Positions 8,045 to 20,000 of a stretch of DNA of 20,825 nt are shown here, in pieces. A program made the translations under genes and the position numbers. Every line of letters starts with the position of its first letter. Within the stretch, counting starts at the first letter, position 1. Below the pieces are notes generated by a model. That model was given only the letters and a program-made list of their open reading frames with translations. It ran no database searches and had not been told where the DNA came from. This stretch comes from a virus: IMG/VR virus record IMGVR_UViG_3300043570_001110, positions 1 through 20,825 of that record; one strand, 5' to 3'.

Positions 8045-11000
8045 ATGGCTAGAATCAGAACATTAGACTTCCTCCCGGAAATTTTTCAAACACCAAACAA
8101 CAGTGAGTTTTTGGCAGCTACGCTTGACCAAATCGTCAATCCCCCTATTACGGCTCGTATTCAGGGCTATGTAGGTAGCAAGCTGGGCTATGGAATCAAT
8201 GCAACTAATAACTATGTTACTGAACCAACAAAAATTCGTACCGATTATCAACTAGATCCAGCAGTTGTCTTTACTAAAACAGATGAATCCGTAGCTCAAG
8301 ATTTTATCAGTTACCCCGGTATGATCGATGCTTTGAATCTTCAAGGCGCAGTGTCGGACAACAATAGTAGATTGTTTGAAAGTCAATTCTATTCTTGGGA
8401 TAGTTTTACCAATCTAGACAAGCTAATCAACTACAACCAATATTATTGGCTACCTTTTGGTCCGCCCGCGGTAACCGTCGGTTCGGCAACAGTATTTTCG
8501 GCACAAGATTATGTTGTAACAGATTTATCAAATGGTTATAATATTAGTGAATTAGGGTCAGGTGCCGGTGCAGTAAATCCTACTCTTACTTTACTAAGAG
8601 GCGGTGTATATAATTTCTCAGTAAATCAAAATAGTCAGTTTTGGATTCAGGGCGAACCTGGCGTAACTGGATACAGTCCTGCTCAACCTAATCTTTATAC
8701 TCGTGATGTGTTAGGTGTATCTAATAATGGCGCTAGTCAAGGTATAGTTACATTTGCTGTGCCCAATAAAGATGCACAAGATCAATTTAATTTCCCATTT
8801 AATACTACAGTAGATGTCATTTCAGATGTGCCGTTCGATCAAATTAACGGTGCTAGATTAGCCGATCTTCCTTCAGGGATAGACGGTGTCACTGGATTGA
8901 ACGGTCTAACTGTTATGTTTTATAACACCGGTGTAGTGAATGAAACTGGTTATGTGAGTGCATATTTTGGTGAAACTGAATACGATACTAATCTTGGTTT
9001 AGTTCCCGATACGGTAGCAACTATAGGCAGCTGTAATACTACATCATTCTCTATGTCTGCCGGTACAACAGATTTGTTTTATGCAATCGATCCTAATACC
9101 GGAGTATTGATTTTTGCTCAACCAACTATTACTTTTGATAGCCCGGCATTTGGTGGAGTTATTCCAGGTCAGGTTTACTATGTAAGTAGCGTTCTGAACT
9201 CTACTGACTTTACAATTAGTCAAACCTTAGGTGGCCCTAATATCACATTGACTCCTGGTTCAGGAAGTATGCCAGCAAACATTAATCAAGGTTTGTATGA
9301 AGAAGGCTTCTATACTTCCGTAAGTCAGAATTTTTATCAAGTAGAATATGTCGGTAATCCTAGTGATCCAGTATTGCGTCTTAACCCAGCAGGGCTTGTA
9401 CCAATCAACACTAGAATTACACCGCTATATGGTAGAGAATATATTGGATTATCCTTCTATAAGTCAGTGGGCGGCGGAATCTCGCAAATACCATATCTCA
9501 GTGCAGTCAAGGACATTTTATATTATCAGGATAGCACAACTCCTAACAAGGTTGGTGTAATCCGCTTGATCGAAAGTAATGCTAAAAACACACTAGATGT
9601 TGAAACAGACATACTTGGACAAAAAAACTTCACTTCAACTAACGGAGTAGTTTTCACTAACGGTCTTAAGGTATCGTTTGACGGAGATGTAGTCCCTGCT
9701 AGCTATCTTACTGGAGAATACTATGTTGAAGGAGTAGGAACAGCAATGCAGCTTGTTCCTGTTGAATCGTTAATATGTCCTGAAGATTTTACTACTGGGG
9801 TGTTTAACCCATACGATGTTGCCCCATTTGATATTGGAAATTACGACAACAATTTGTTTGTTCCGGTCGACAAAGACTACATTACTATTGCTCGTAATAG
9901 CATAAGCAAGAATGCCTGGTCAAGAAGCAATCGTTGGTTCCACATTGATGTTATCAATGCTACTGCTTCATATAATAACAATCCTGCATTGATTACTGAA
10001 TTAGGAAATTACAATAACAAAGCACTTCGTCCTATTATTGAATTCTATCCTAATCTTAGATTATTCAATTCAGGATCAGCTGGTAAAAATCTTATCGATT
10101 TTTATGACACTAGACAAACTGATGCATTAAGTGTAATTCCCGGAACAAAAGCGTACTATCCAGATGTAGAGACATATACTGCCTATACAGCAACTATTGC
10201 GCCAGCAATCGCAACGACCTCAACTACAATTACTGTTGATGCAGATGATGTAACCGGAGCATTTCAAGTAGGAATGTATGTCGGTGATACTGATGCTGTA
10301 TTACCTACTAATAGCCAAATCACAAACATTACTGGTACAACCACATTAATAATCACAGTTGAATGGGAAAATGCAAAGACTTTTGCAGGAACAACCAATG
10401 CAAGTATTGTTGGTACTGATACTACTGTAAATAATTATGAGGTGTTTTCCGGCTCAAGAATCATATTCAGCGAAGACACTACTACTGGTACAAAAAATAA
10501 AATCTTTGTAGTTGAATTGGCAGAAGTTGTTGCTGGTCAAGGTCCAGTGATCACTCTCTCGCTTGCTGAAGATGCTGAAGTATTACCTGACGAACAAGTA
10601 GCTGTCCTCAGAGGCTATAATTATCAAGGTGATACTTTCTATTTTAATGGTATTGACTGGAATCAAGCACAGCTAAAAATAACAGTAAATCAAGCACCTT
10701 TCTTTGATGTATTTGACGAAAACAACATCAGTTTCGGTGACACCGCCGTTTACAATAGCTCATCTTTCCAAGGTAACAAACTATTTTCTTACGGCTTCAG
10801 TGACACTACAATTGATGATCCTATCTTAGGATTCCCGATTAGATTTTCTTCAATCGACAATGTAGGAGATATTAGTTTTGATGTTTCGTTGAACTTAGAT
10901 ACTTTTGATTATGTTGCTTTGGGTAATCCTATTACGCAAAAAGTCAACACCGGCTATGTGTATAACTATGATACTAGAACCGATTACAACAGACTATTAG

Positions 11001-14000
11001 GATGGGAAACTGCGGTAGCTCCTTCGACACAATATCAAGTGTTCAGCTTCCCTTATAATCAATTTAGTCAACCATCACAGTTCACTTGCGATATTGCAAT
11101 GCTTCCCGTATTAGGTTCGGATAAATTAGGCTGGCCTAGAATACAGGTATATTTCAATAACATATATCAAGCTCCAGAAAATTACTCAGTAAGCGTAGGT
11201 ACAGATTCAACAGTCGTTACTATTTTGACAACACCGGCTGATCCAAACAATACAGTAATTCAAGTTTTATTATTAAGTGATCAGGTAAGTGAAACAGCAT
11301 ACTACACTATTCCGATTAACTTGTCAAACAACCCATTCAATGGAGATGTAACTACTGTTAATGTAGGGGATGTTCGTCAACAATATCGTGATATCTTCAT
11401 CAATGCGCCTAACACTTCAGGTGAAATTTTTGGACCAAATAACTACCGCGATTTAGGTAATCTTAACATCTATGGTACAAAGATTATTCAAAATAGTGCA
11501 AGTCTTGTTCTGCCTGGTACATTCTTACGCAAGAAAGAACACGATCTATTCAACGCCCTACTATTCAACAGTCGTGAATATATCAAGTACAAGCAGTTAA
11601 TTGTTGATACCGTACAGAACACAGATTATGTGCAAAGATACACTCCTAGTGAAATCTTAGATGATGCACTTGATCAAATTACTGCGGCAAAAAGTCAACT
11701 CAACGCTTTCTTTTGGTCTGACATGTTGCCAAGCAAGAGTCCCTATAGATCAAACACTTATACATTTAATAACAGCTTAGATACATCAATCTATCCGTTA
11801 TCTAAAATCTATAACTTTGAAAACGCAAATTATAATGGTGTGTTAGTATACCTAACTAGAACAGTTTCAGGCCTAACCTTCCAGCAACAACTATTAAGTG
11901 ATGTAGATTACACTGTCAGTACCGACAGTCCTTCATTGACAATTACTTTAGATTTGCAGCCGGGTGATAAGATTGTAATCAAAGAATACAACCAAACATA
12001 TGGTTCATATGTTCCTAACACTCCTACTAAGTTAGGATTATATCAGGCATTTGAACCGGAAGTTGTTTTGGACATCAACTATAACACTCCTACTTATTTC
12101 ATCAAAGGACATGACGGATCATATACTAAACTATATGGGCAGTATCTACCTGAAGTGAATGTGCTAGTTGATTTCAGAGATCAAGCATTGCTTGAGTTTG
12201 AAAAGAGAATCTACAACAACTTAAAGTTAAGCACCGAAGTGCCTATTTACGATTACGAAGTTGTTCCGGGGTACTTCAGAGATTCAACCTACAGTTGGGA
12301 TGAATTCTTAGAAATGTATTCACCTGGATTCTTGAATTGGATTGGACAAAATAGATTAGATTATAAGACACAATTCTTTAATAAACTTAACGAATGGACT
12401 TATAACTATACTAATTCACAGAACAAGCTAGACCGCGCTCCTATACTTCAGGGCTATTGGAGAGGGTTGTATGAATATCTCTATGACACTACCACTCCTG
12501 AAACTACTCCGTGGGAGATGCTAGGGTTTGCAGAACAGCCTAGCTGGTGGACTCAGCGTTATGGTCCAGCTCCATATACTAGTGATAATGGTATTTTGTG
12601 GAGTGACCTAGAAGAAGGTTTGGTTTGGAACAACGGCGACAGCTATGTTATTCCTGAATTAGCTCGTCCTGGCTTGTCAAGTTTAATTCCTGTCAACAGC
12701 GCAGGTGAATTGTTGACTCCTTTTGTTAGCGTAGTTGCAAACTACAACCCAAGCACTTTCCAGAAAGATTGGAAGATTGGCGACATGGGTCCAGTAGAAC
12801 TAAGCTATCGTCGTAGTTCTTCTTGGCCATTCGATCTAGTCAAGCTATTTGCGTTGACAAGACCGGCCGAATTCTTTAATTTGGCCGTAGACCTAGACAA
12901 CTACAAATACAATCCAGAATTTAATCAATATTTGGTAAACAATCGTCAACACTTGATTATTAATGAAATTGAAATTTACGGAAATGGCACTGCCAAAACC
13001 TCATACATCAACTGGATTGTTGATTATGAAAAGCAACTTGGCATCACTGCTACTGAGAATATTACAACGCTGTTGGATAACCTTGATGTAAGACTAGCTT
13101 ATAGACTAGCAGGCTACAGCGACAAGACACTACTTAAGTTTTATGTTGAAAAGGGTTCACCTAACAGTAACAATGCTTCACTGCTAATTCCTGATGAAAG
13201 CTATCAGGTACTATTGTACGATAACCAAGCATATGATCAATTGATGTTTACTGGCGTAGTGATACAGAAAACTGCTCAAGGTTGGACAGTATATGGTAAT
13301 AGTCAAACTTTTGCGTATTTCAATACTTTGCAACCAGTCTATAGCGGAAACAATTTTGAAATTGCAGTTGACGGCGCATCAGTTAATATCACTAATAATT
13401 ATAGCTCCAAAGAAGTATTAGTGCCGTACGGTACTATATTCTACAGTTATCAAGAAGTAGCACAATTTATACTAAGCTATGCTGCTTATCTACAATCTAA
13501 GGGTATGATTTTTGATACCATCGAAAACGGCAGAGAAGTTAACTGGGAACTAATGGTACAAGATTTCTTGTATTGGGTACAGTTAGGTTGGGAAGTTGGC
13601 AGCGTACTCACAATAAATCCAGCAGCCGGTGGCATCAAGATCAATAAAGAAAGCACCGTAGTAGAACCATTAACTCTACAGCAACAGAATTTCATTCTGA
13701 ATCAGGATCTATACCCTATACAAATGAACAATCTTTCTGTGTACAGAAATGATACTGAGTTCAACGCAGTACCGCTAAACACGGGGGATTCTTTGAGCTA
13801 TGGACAATTTAACTTAAACAACTTTGAACATGCTATCGTGTTTAATAATGTGACCTTGTTCAATGATATCATCTATAATTTGGTTACTGGCTTAAGACAG
13901 AATAGAGTAACTGTCACTGGAACTAAAACTGCTGAATGGAACGGTACGGTAAATGCATATGGCTTTATTATCAATCAAGACAATATACAAGAGTGGTCAC

Positions 14001-17000
14001 CTAATGTAAAATACACTAAGGGAAGAATTGTCAAGTATAAAAACAGATATTATTCTGCACTACAAATCATTCAACCTGCATTAGTATTTGAAGAATTAAA
14101 CTGGGCATTGATTGACTACGAAAATATTCAAAAAGGAATGCTGCCTAACGCAAGCACTCGTGCGTATGAAAGCACTTTGTATTACGATATAAACAAAGCC
14201 AATCTTGAGCGAGATGCAGACTTGTTGAGCTATTCGCTTATCGGATATCGCCCACGAGATTACCTAGCTTTGGTAGACTTAACTGATGTAACCCAAATCA
14301 ATGTTTACAAAAACTTGATTAGAAATAAGGGTACTCGAAACGCCACTGTTGCATTTAAGGGAGCTAATCTCCCTCAGGGCGGAATTGATTATGATGTGTA
14401 CGAAAACTGGGCTATCAAATCCGGAGAATTCGGCGGCACACTAAATGATAATTTTGTTGAGTTTAAGCTTAGCCAACCTAGTTTAACAGGAAACCCTTCA
14501 ATTGTTGCATTAACTGAGGGAATCTACACACCTGGTGCTAATCAAGAAGTGCCAACATACAGTTTATATAACTATGGTCGTTCGATAACTAGCCCAAATA
14601 TTCTTAGTACTACATCATTAACCTATCCTAACCCATTATATCCAAATGCTGGATATGTGAACTTTAATGATGTTGAAATGGCATCTTATTACTTCTCTGG
14701 TTTACCAGCAGCAGTAGATGCTAACAGCATTGTTGTTCCAATCAATGAATTCTATGTTCGTGATTATATGTGGTTAGCTAACTTCAAAGAGAAATGGGGA
14801 GTGTTTTCTTGGAAGCCGATCGGACAAGTGCTACAGGTAGTGGGCAATCTTAATGGAACAGCAATTGTATCTTTTGCTCAACCTCATAATCTACAACGCC
14901 TTGACCCCCTATCAATCATTAATTTTGCTGCTAATGTAGATGGATACTATATCGTTACCGAAGTTTTAGGATTGAATCAGGTAGTTATTAATCTGTCTGT
15001 AGGAAACGCCACTAACAATGCAATTCAAGGTTTCGGCATCGGCTTGTCATTTGTTAATCAAAGAGTTGCAACTCCGGCTGATATTAAAAGTATTGATTTG
15101 CTTGAAGCAGAATTCCAAAAGAATACTGTATGGGTAGACGAAAATAATAATGGCGACTGGGCTGTATACCGCAAGAGCATCAACTATCAAAGCCAAGGTC
15201 AACTAGAAGTAGACAACTCTACCACATACGGTACTGCTGTTGCCTACACTCCTGACATGGGTTATCTAGTAAGTGACGCAGGCGCTGGAATTCTATATCG
15301 TTATAGTTATGACGATGTAAATGGTACATACGCTATCGGTGAAACTATCACTGAGGGTACATCATTTGGTACAAAGATTGTTTACGCTAATAACATTTAT
15401 GTAGTCTCTGAGCCAACAAGCGGTACACCGAAAGTATATGTCTATACATTGAACGATAGCGTATTGTCAGATGATATCGTAAGCTATCAGACAATTACAG
15501 CTCCAGTAGGTGTGACTAATTGGGGGACAGAACTAGCAATTAGTGATGACACTAACTGGATTTATATCAGTGACTTGACAACCGGTAAGGTCTATGTTTA
15601 TCGCAAGCAGAACATCAATCTAACTGCTGGTTATTTTGTTGCTGGTCAAACTTATACTATCACTGATGTAGGTAATACCAATTTTACTGCAATTGGTGCC
15701 ATTGAAAATAGTGTCGGTATTACCTTCGTAGCGACAGGAATTGGTTCTGGTACAGGTACTGCAATGCAGGTCACCTATGAACAGTCTGCAATCATTGATG
15801 GTTCAGTATTAGGCCTTGTCAGTGCTGATGGTTTTGCTAAATCTACGACAACAAATCAAACTGGTTCTGTACTCGTAGTCGGCGCGCCAAACAAGAACTT
15901 TAGCTCATTAATTCTTGACAATGGAGCTGCTTATCTCTATCAGCGAACCATACAAAATATCGAAGTACCGTTCAATTCTATTCCTAATACTCCGCAGACA
16001 TTCCAGCTAGCTTGGACTCCTACTACTGTAGGAACAACTGTATCAAGCACAACTGCTCCTAATACAGTTACACTAGCAAGTGCAGCAGGAATTGCTGAAA
16101 ACGATCCTATCATCTTTACTGGTGTGGGATTAGGCGGTACTGAGGTTGAAACTGATATGGTTTACTATGTTGCAGGTACACCTGTCGGTAACACCATTCA
16201 ACTTAAGACAAGTCGTTCTTCGTCAACTCCTATTACTGTAATAACAGATGGCTCAATTACCGGAGTAACCGCTACAGCACAAACCACCCCGCTTTATGTA
16301 ACCGTAAACAGCACATTAGTAGATGATATTAACTACGCAAGTGTTGGTAGCATGTTCTATTATACCGGAACACTTCAGGCAGGTGATATTGTAAATGTTA
16401 GTGACAATCAGTTCAATGTGATTCAAGTATTGAATAATGATTATGTTGACAGAACTAATATTCAATTTGGTTATGACCTCGATATTAACAAACAAGGATC
16501 AGATATTCTTGTAGGTAGTCCATTCGAAATCGATAGCAAGAATCGTGAAGGTGCAGTATATCGCTTTACTAACGGCGGAGCAAGACACGGTATTGTAGTT
16601 GGCACAACTGATTGTAATGTAGTAGGTAATCGTAATTTATTGATTAATGGTTTCTTAGTTCAGCTTACACCTGGCGACGCTACTCATATCGCTGCGACAA
16701 TTAACACTAACAACATCACTAATATTCAAGCAGCCGCATCTAACGGTAAATTGATAATTCAGGTTATTGATACTGACTTAACTATCAATAATGAAAAGTT
16801 AGTTATCACTGCGTTCGACGGAAGTACGTTGAATGAGCTTGGATTGCAAATCTTTACTAAGACTCAGATTATTAATTGTCCGCATGAGCAAGGCCCAACT
16901 CAGTTTGGTAGTGCAATCAAGATTAGTGATTCGGGTTCAGTAGTAATCAGTGCGCCTGTAGGAACTCGTTACGAAGGCACTACATTCGATTTTACCGACG

Positions 17001-20000
17001 ATGAACAACTAGACAACGACACGGTATTTGATAACAATGCAACTCGATTTGTAGAAAGTTATCCAAACGCAGGCGCAGTCTACATGTTTGATTTCTTGGG
17101 TCAGAACAATGAAAGCTTACTCAATCCTGGATCATATGTATATGCACAGTCAGTAAACAGTAATAGCCTAGATTATGGCTTTAATCCTCAATACGGCTAC
17201 TCACTAGATTTCAATGACAATATTGTATTAGTAGGTGCACCTAACATGCAAGGTGGATTGGTCACTGGCGGTCAAGTGGTTGTGTACAATAATTCAACTG
17301 GTATTCAAGATTGGGCCGTGTACCGTCAGAGTTCAGCAATAGTAGATATCGAAAAGATTCAAAATACACAAATCTTTAGTGCTGAAACTAATAACACCTT
17401 AATAAACTTAGATTACATGGATCCATTAAATGGCAAGTTGCTAGGTGCAGTAAGACAAGACATTGACTATGTAACGAGCGTAGACCCAGCAAAATACAAT
17501 AGTGATCTTGCACCCATTACTGGACAAGTTTGGGGAGCAGAACATGTGGGTGAAATTTGGTTCAATACAAATAACATTCGATTCTTGAACTATCATCAAA
17601 ATGATCCATCATATAATGCAAGATACTGGGGAACACTATTCCCAGGATCTGATGTTGCAGTCTTTACTTGGGTAGCAAGTAATGTTCCGCCTAATAACTA
17701 TCAAGGTACTGGCACCCCATTGAATTCTAATCTGTTTTCTGTGAGTAGCACATTAAATGCTTCTGGAATCGCAGTTCCTATATACTATTTCTGGGTAAGA
17801 AATAGCAACATCATTTCGCAAAAACTAGGCAAGAACTTATCTGACACTATTATTGCATCATATATTGCTAATCCAAGAGCAAGCGGCGTTGCTTATATGG
17901 CTCCGATCTTGCCAAATGCTTTTGCACTTTATAATTGCTCACCTTACATCAATGCTAACGATAGTGTGTTCCATGTAGGATTCGCTAACGGCACAAGTGA
18001 CGATGTTGCACACAATGAATTCACATTAGTTCGTGAAAATTATCCTGACGATTTCTTGCCGGGCTTGCCATCTACTATCGTCAAGACAAACAACACTGAC
18101 AATAATTTAGTACAAAGTTTGGGCAAGACTTCAGCACCATATGGCTTGTATGATAGAATGTTAGATTCTCTCAGCGGCTGTGATGAGTCTGGACAGGTTG
18201 TTCCTAATCCATTCTTGCCTAAAGCAGTTCAATCAGGTATTCTAGCAAGACCAAGACAAAGCTTCTTCTTCAACAGATTTAAAGCATTGAATAACTATTT
18301 GGTTTACGCTAATGAAGTTCTATCTCGTTTCCCTGTTGCAGAAACTCGTCCAGACGCAACATTCTTATTTGCCTCAGGTGAGTTTTACAACACCAGAGAT
18401 TATTGGGAGTATGTAAATTGGTGGGCTGCGGGTTACGATGACAATACTAAAACTCTATTAGTAGTACCTACTTATGCTGATTTATCGGCACTCAATGTAC
18501 CTAACGGAACACTAGTAACAGTTGAACAAAACGGTGCAGGTAAATTTGAAATCTATCGACTAGATAGTGATGTGCTTGCAGTTTGGACAAGAGTTGGTTT
18601 AGAAAACGGTACAATAAGATTTAAATCAAGTCTTTGGGACTATAGCGCAGCAAAATTAGGATATGGTGGAGATTTCTATGATACTACCGTATTTGATCTA
18701 TATCCCAGCGAAGAAACAAAATACATCATTCGTGCATTGAATGAGCAGATTTATGTTGACGAATTAGTTGAGTTTAGAAATAAGAGCTTGATTTTACTAT
18801 TTGAATTCATTCAAAGTGAAACAACCGAGTCCCAGAATTATTTGCCGTGGCTCAATAAGACTTCACTTATTGATGTTTCGCATACTATTCGTGAACTGTT
18901 GCCTATTGAAAATCTAAAAACTGACAATCAAGAATTTTTAGAAGGCTATATCAACGAAGTAAAACCTTACCATGTTGTAATCAAAGACTTCTTGTTTAAG
19001 TACACAGGCACTGATGTATTTCAGGGAGACATCACTGATTTTGACTTACCTGCTCAATACAGTGCGGAATACGAAAAGTTTATTACTCCTCAGTTAGTTT
19101 ACGGAGCATCTGACAATGAGTATGAATACAGTGTAGACGATACTATTTGGGAAGATACTGAATACAGTCAGTGGTTTGCTAATAGAGGATTGTCAATAGT
19201 TGGCGAACCAAATTATCAAATCACTACGCTTGCCTCATATGTAAGCACAAGTTCAAATTACTTTCTAGTTGACAACGCTAGTGGTTTCCCCACTAACGGG
19301 ACGATTAAAATTAATGATGAAGAAATTGCTTACTCATCAGTTGATAGAGCGTTGAATCTTATCGGAGGCCTCTTAAGAGGAGTAAACGGTACAGCTATTT
19401 CTGAACATATTCCCGGAGAACTTATCTATACTGATTTACCTCCGGTATTGTTGCTGGATAGCGGCAGAGGGTATCTAGAGCCTCCTAAAGTTACAGCATA
19501 TATAGACACTGCAATTTATCCGGCGCCTACTGTTCCTGCTCAATTAGAAGCAGTCATGAATTTGGATAGTGTGCTACAGATTAATGTCATTAATCCAGGA
19601 CAAGGTTATGCAGTTCTACCGCAAATCATTATTGATCCTGCATACTCAGTAGCATTCAACAACACAAATGTAAATAATTTACTTCACACTATTAACATTT
19701 ATGCACCGAATCTACGAACAGGTGATATCGTGCAATATAAGAAAGCTCCTGATGGTAGTACGATTACCAAGCTCGTTGATAATCAGTGGTATTATGTAGG
19801 TGTTCTTGAAAGTGATCCAGTAGCAGTAATTGCCCTATACACTAACTATGCAGATGCATTACAAGATCATGATAGAATATTGATTACAACTGCTGGCACT
19901 AGTGTCGGCATGACTCTTAACGCTGGAGCAAAGGCATCAGCAATTACCAGTGCTTCTCCAATCAGAGAAAACAACATCACTATCAGATTTGATAGAACAA

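Larger units (their letters stand above)
15227..17299 (+). repeat. Seven FG-GAP repeats, probable integrin-alpha-like beta-propeller
   Basis: Seven units share the order (F/Y/W)G-x-x-(hydrophobic strand)-(D/N turn)-(I/V)-x-(V/I)-(S/G)-x-P, then a G-x-(V/A)-Y-(V/L/R)-(Y/F) strand. Starts in residues: 2395 (YGTAVAY...ILYRY), 2440 (FGTKIVY...VVSEP...VYVYT), 2493 (WGTELAISDD...VYVYR), 2590 (LGLVSADG...VVGAP...AYLYQ), 2808 (FGYDLDIN...LVGSP...AVYRF), 2954 (FGSAIKISDSG...ISAP...AVYMF) and 3050 (YGYSLDFND...LVGAP...VVVYN). Seven FG-GAP repeats is the number in integrin-alpha propellers. Only the fifth unit (DINKQGSD) keeps a partial calcium-loop spacing. Repeats 1 and 3 are the most degenerate. Propeller fold is inferred; ligand unknown, with protein or glycan binding plausible. 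Confidence 0.72.

Noticed and set aside
9348-9560. 70-codon + strand open frame inside the giant gene
   Set aside because: It is in a different frame from the continuous giant ORF, whose sequence here is clearly core-type (PLYGREYIGLSFYKS). It is a shadow frame.
16574-16900. True flagellin-derived gene fragment acquired from a host
   Set aside because: The likeness to flagellin insert domains is limited to a short strand-helix-strand order. Base composition matches the surrounding gene.
15227-17299. Propeller as a separate enzyme (for example a glycosidase or PQQ-type propeller)
   Set aside because: The repeat signatures are FG-GAP (VVGAP, LVGSP), not PQQ, kelch or Asp-box, and no catalytic motif was seen.
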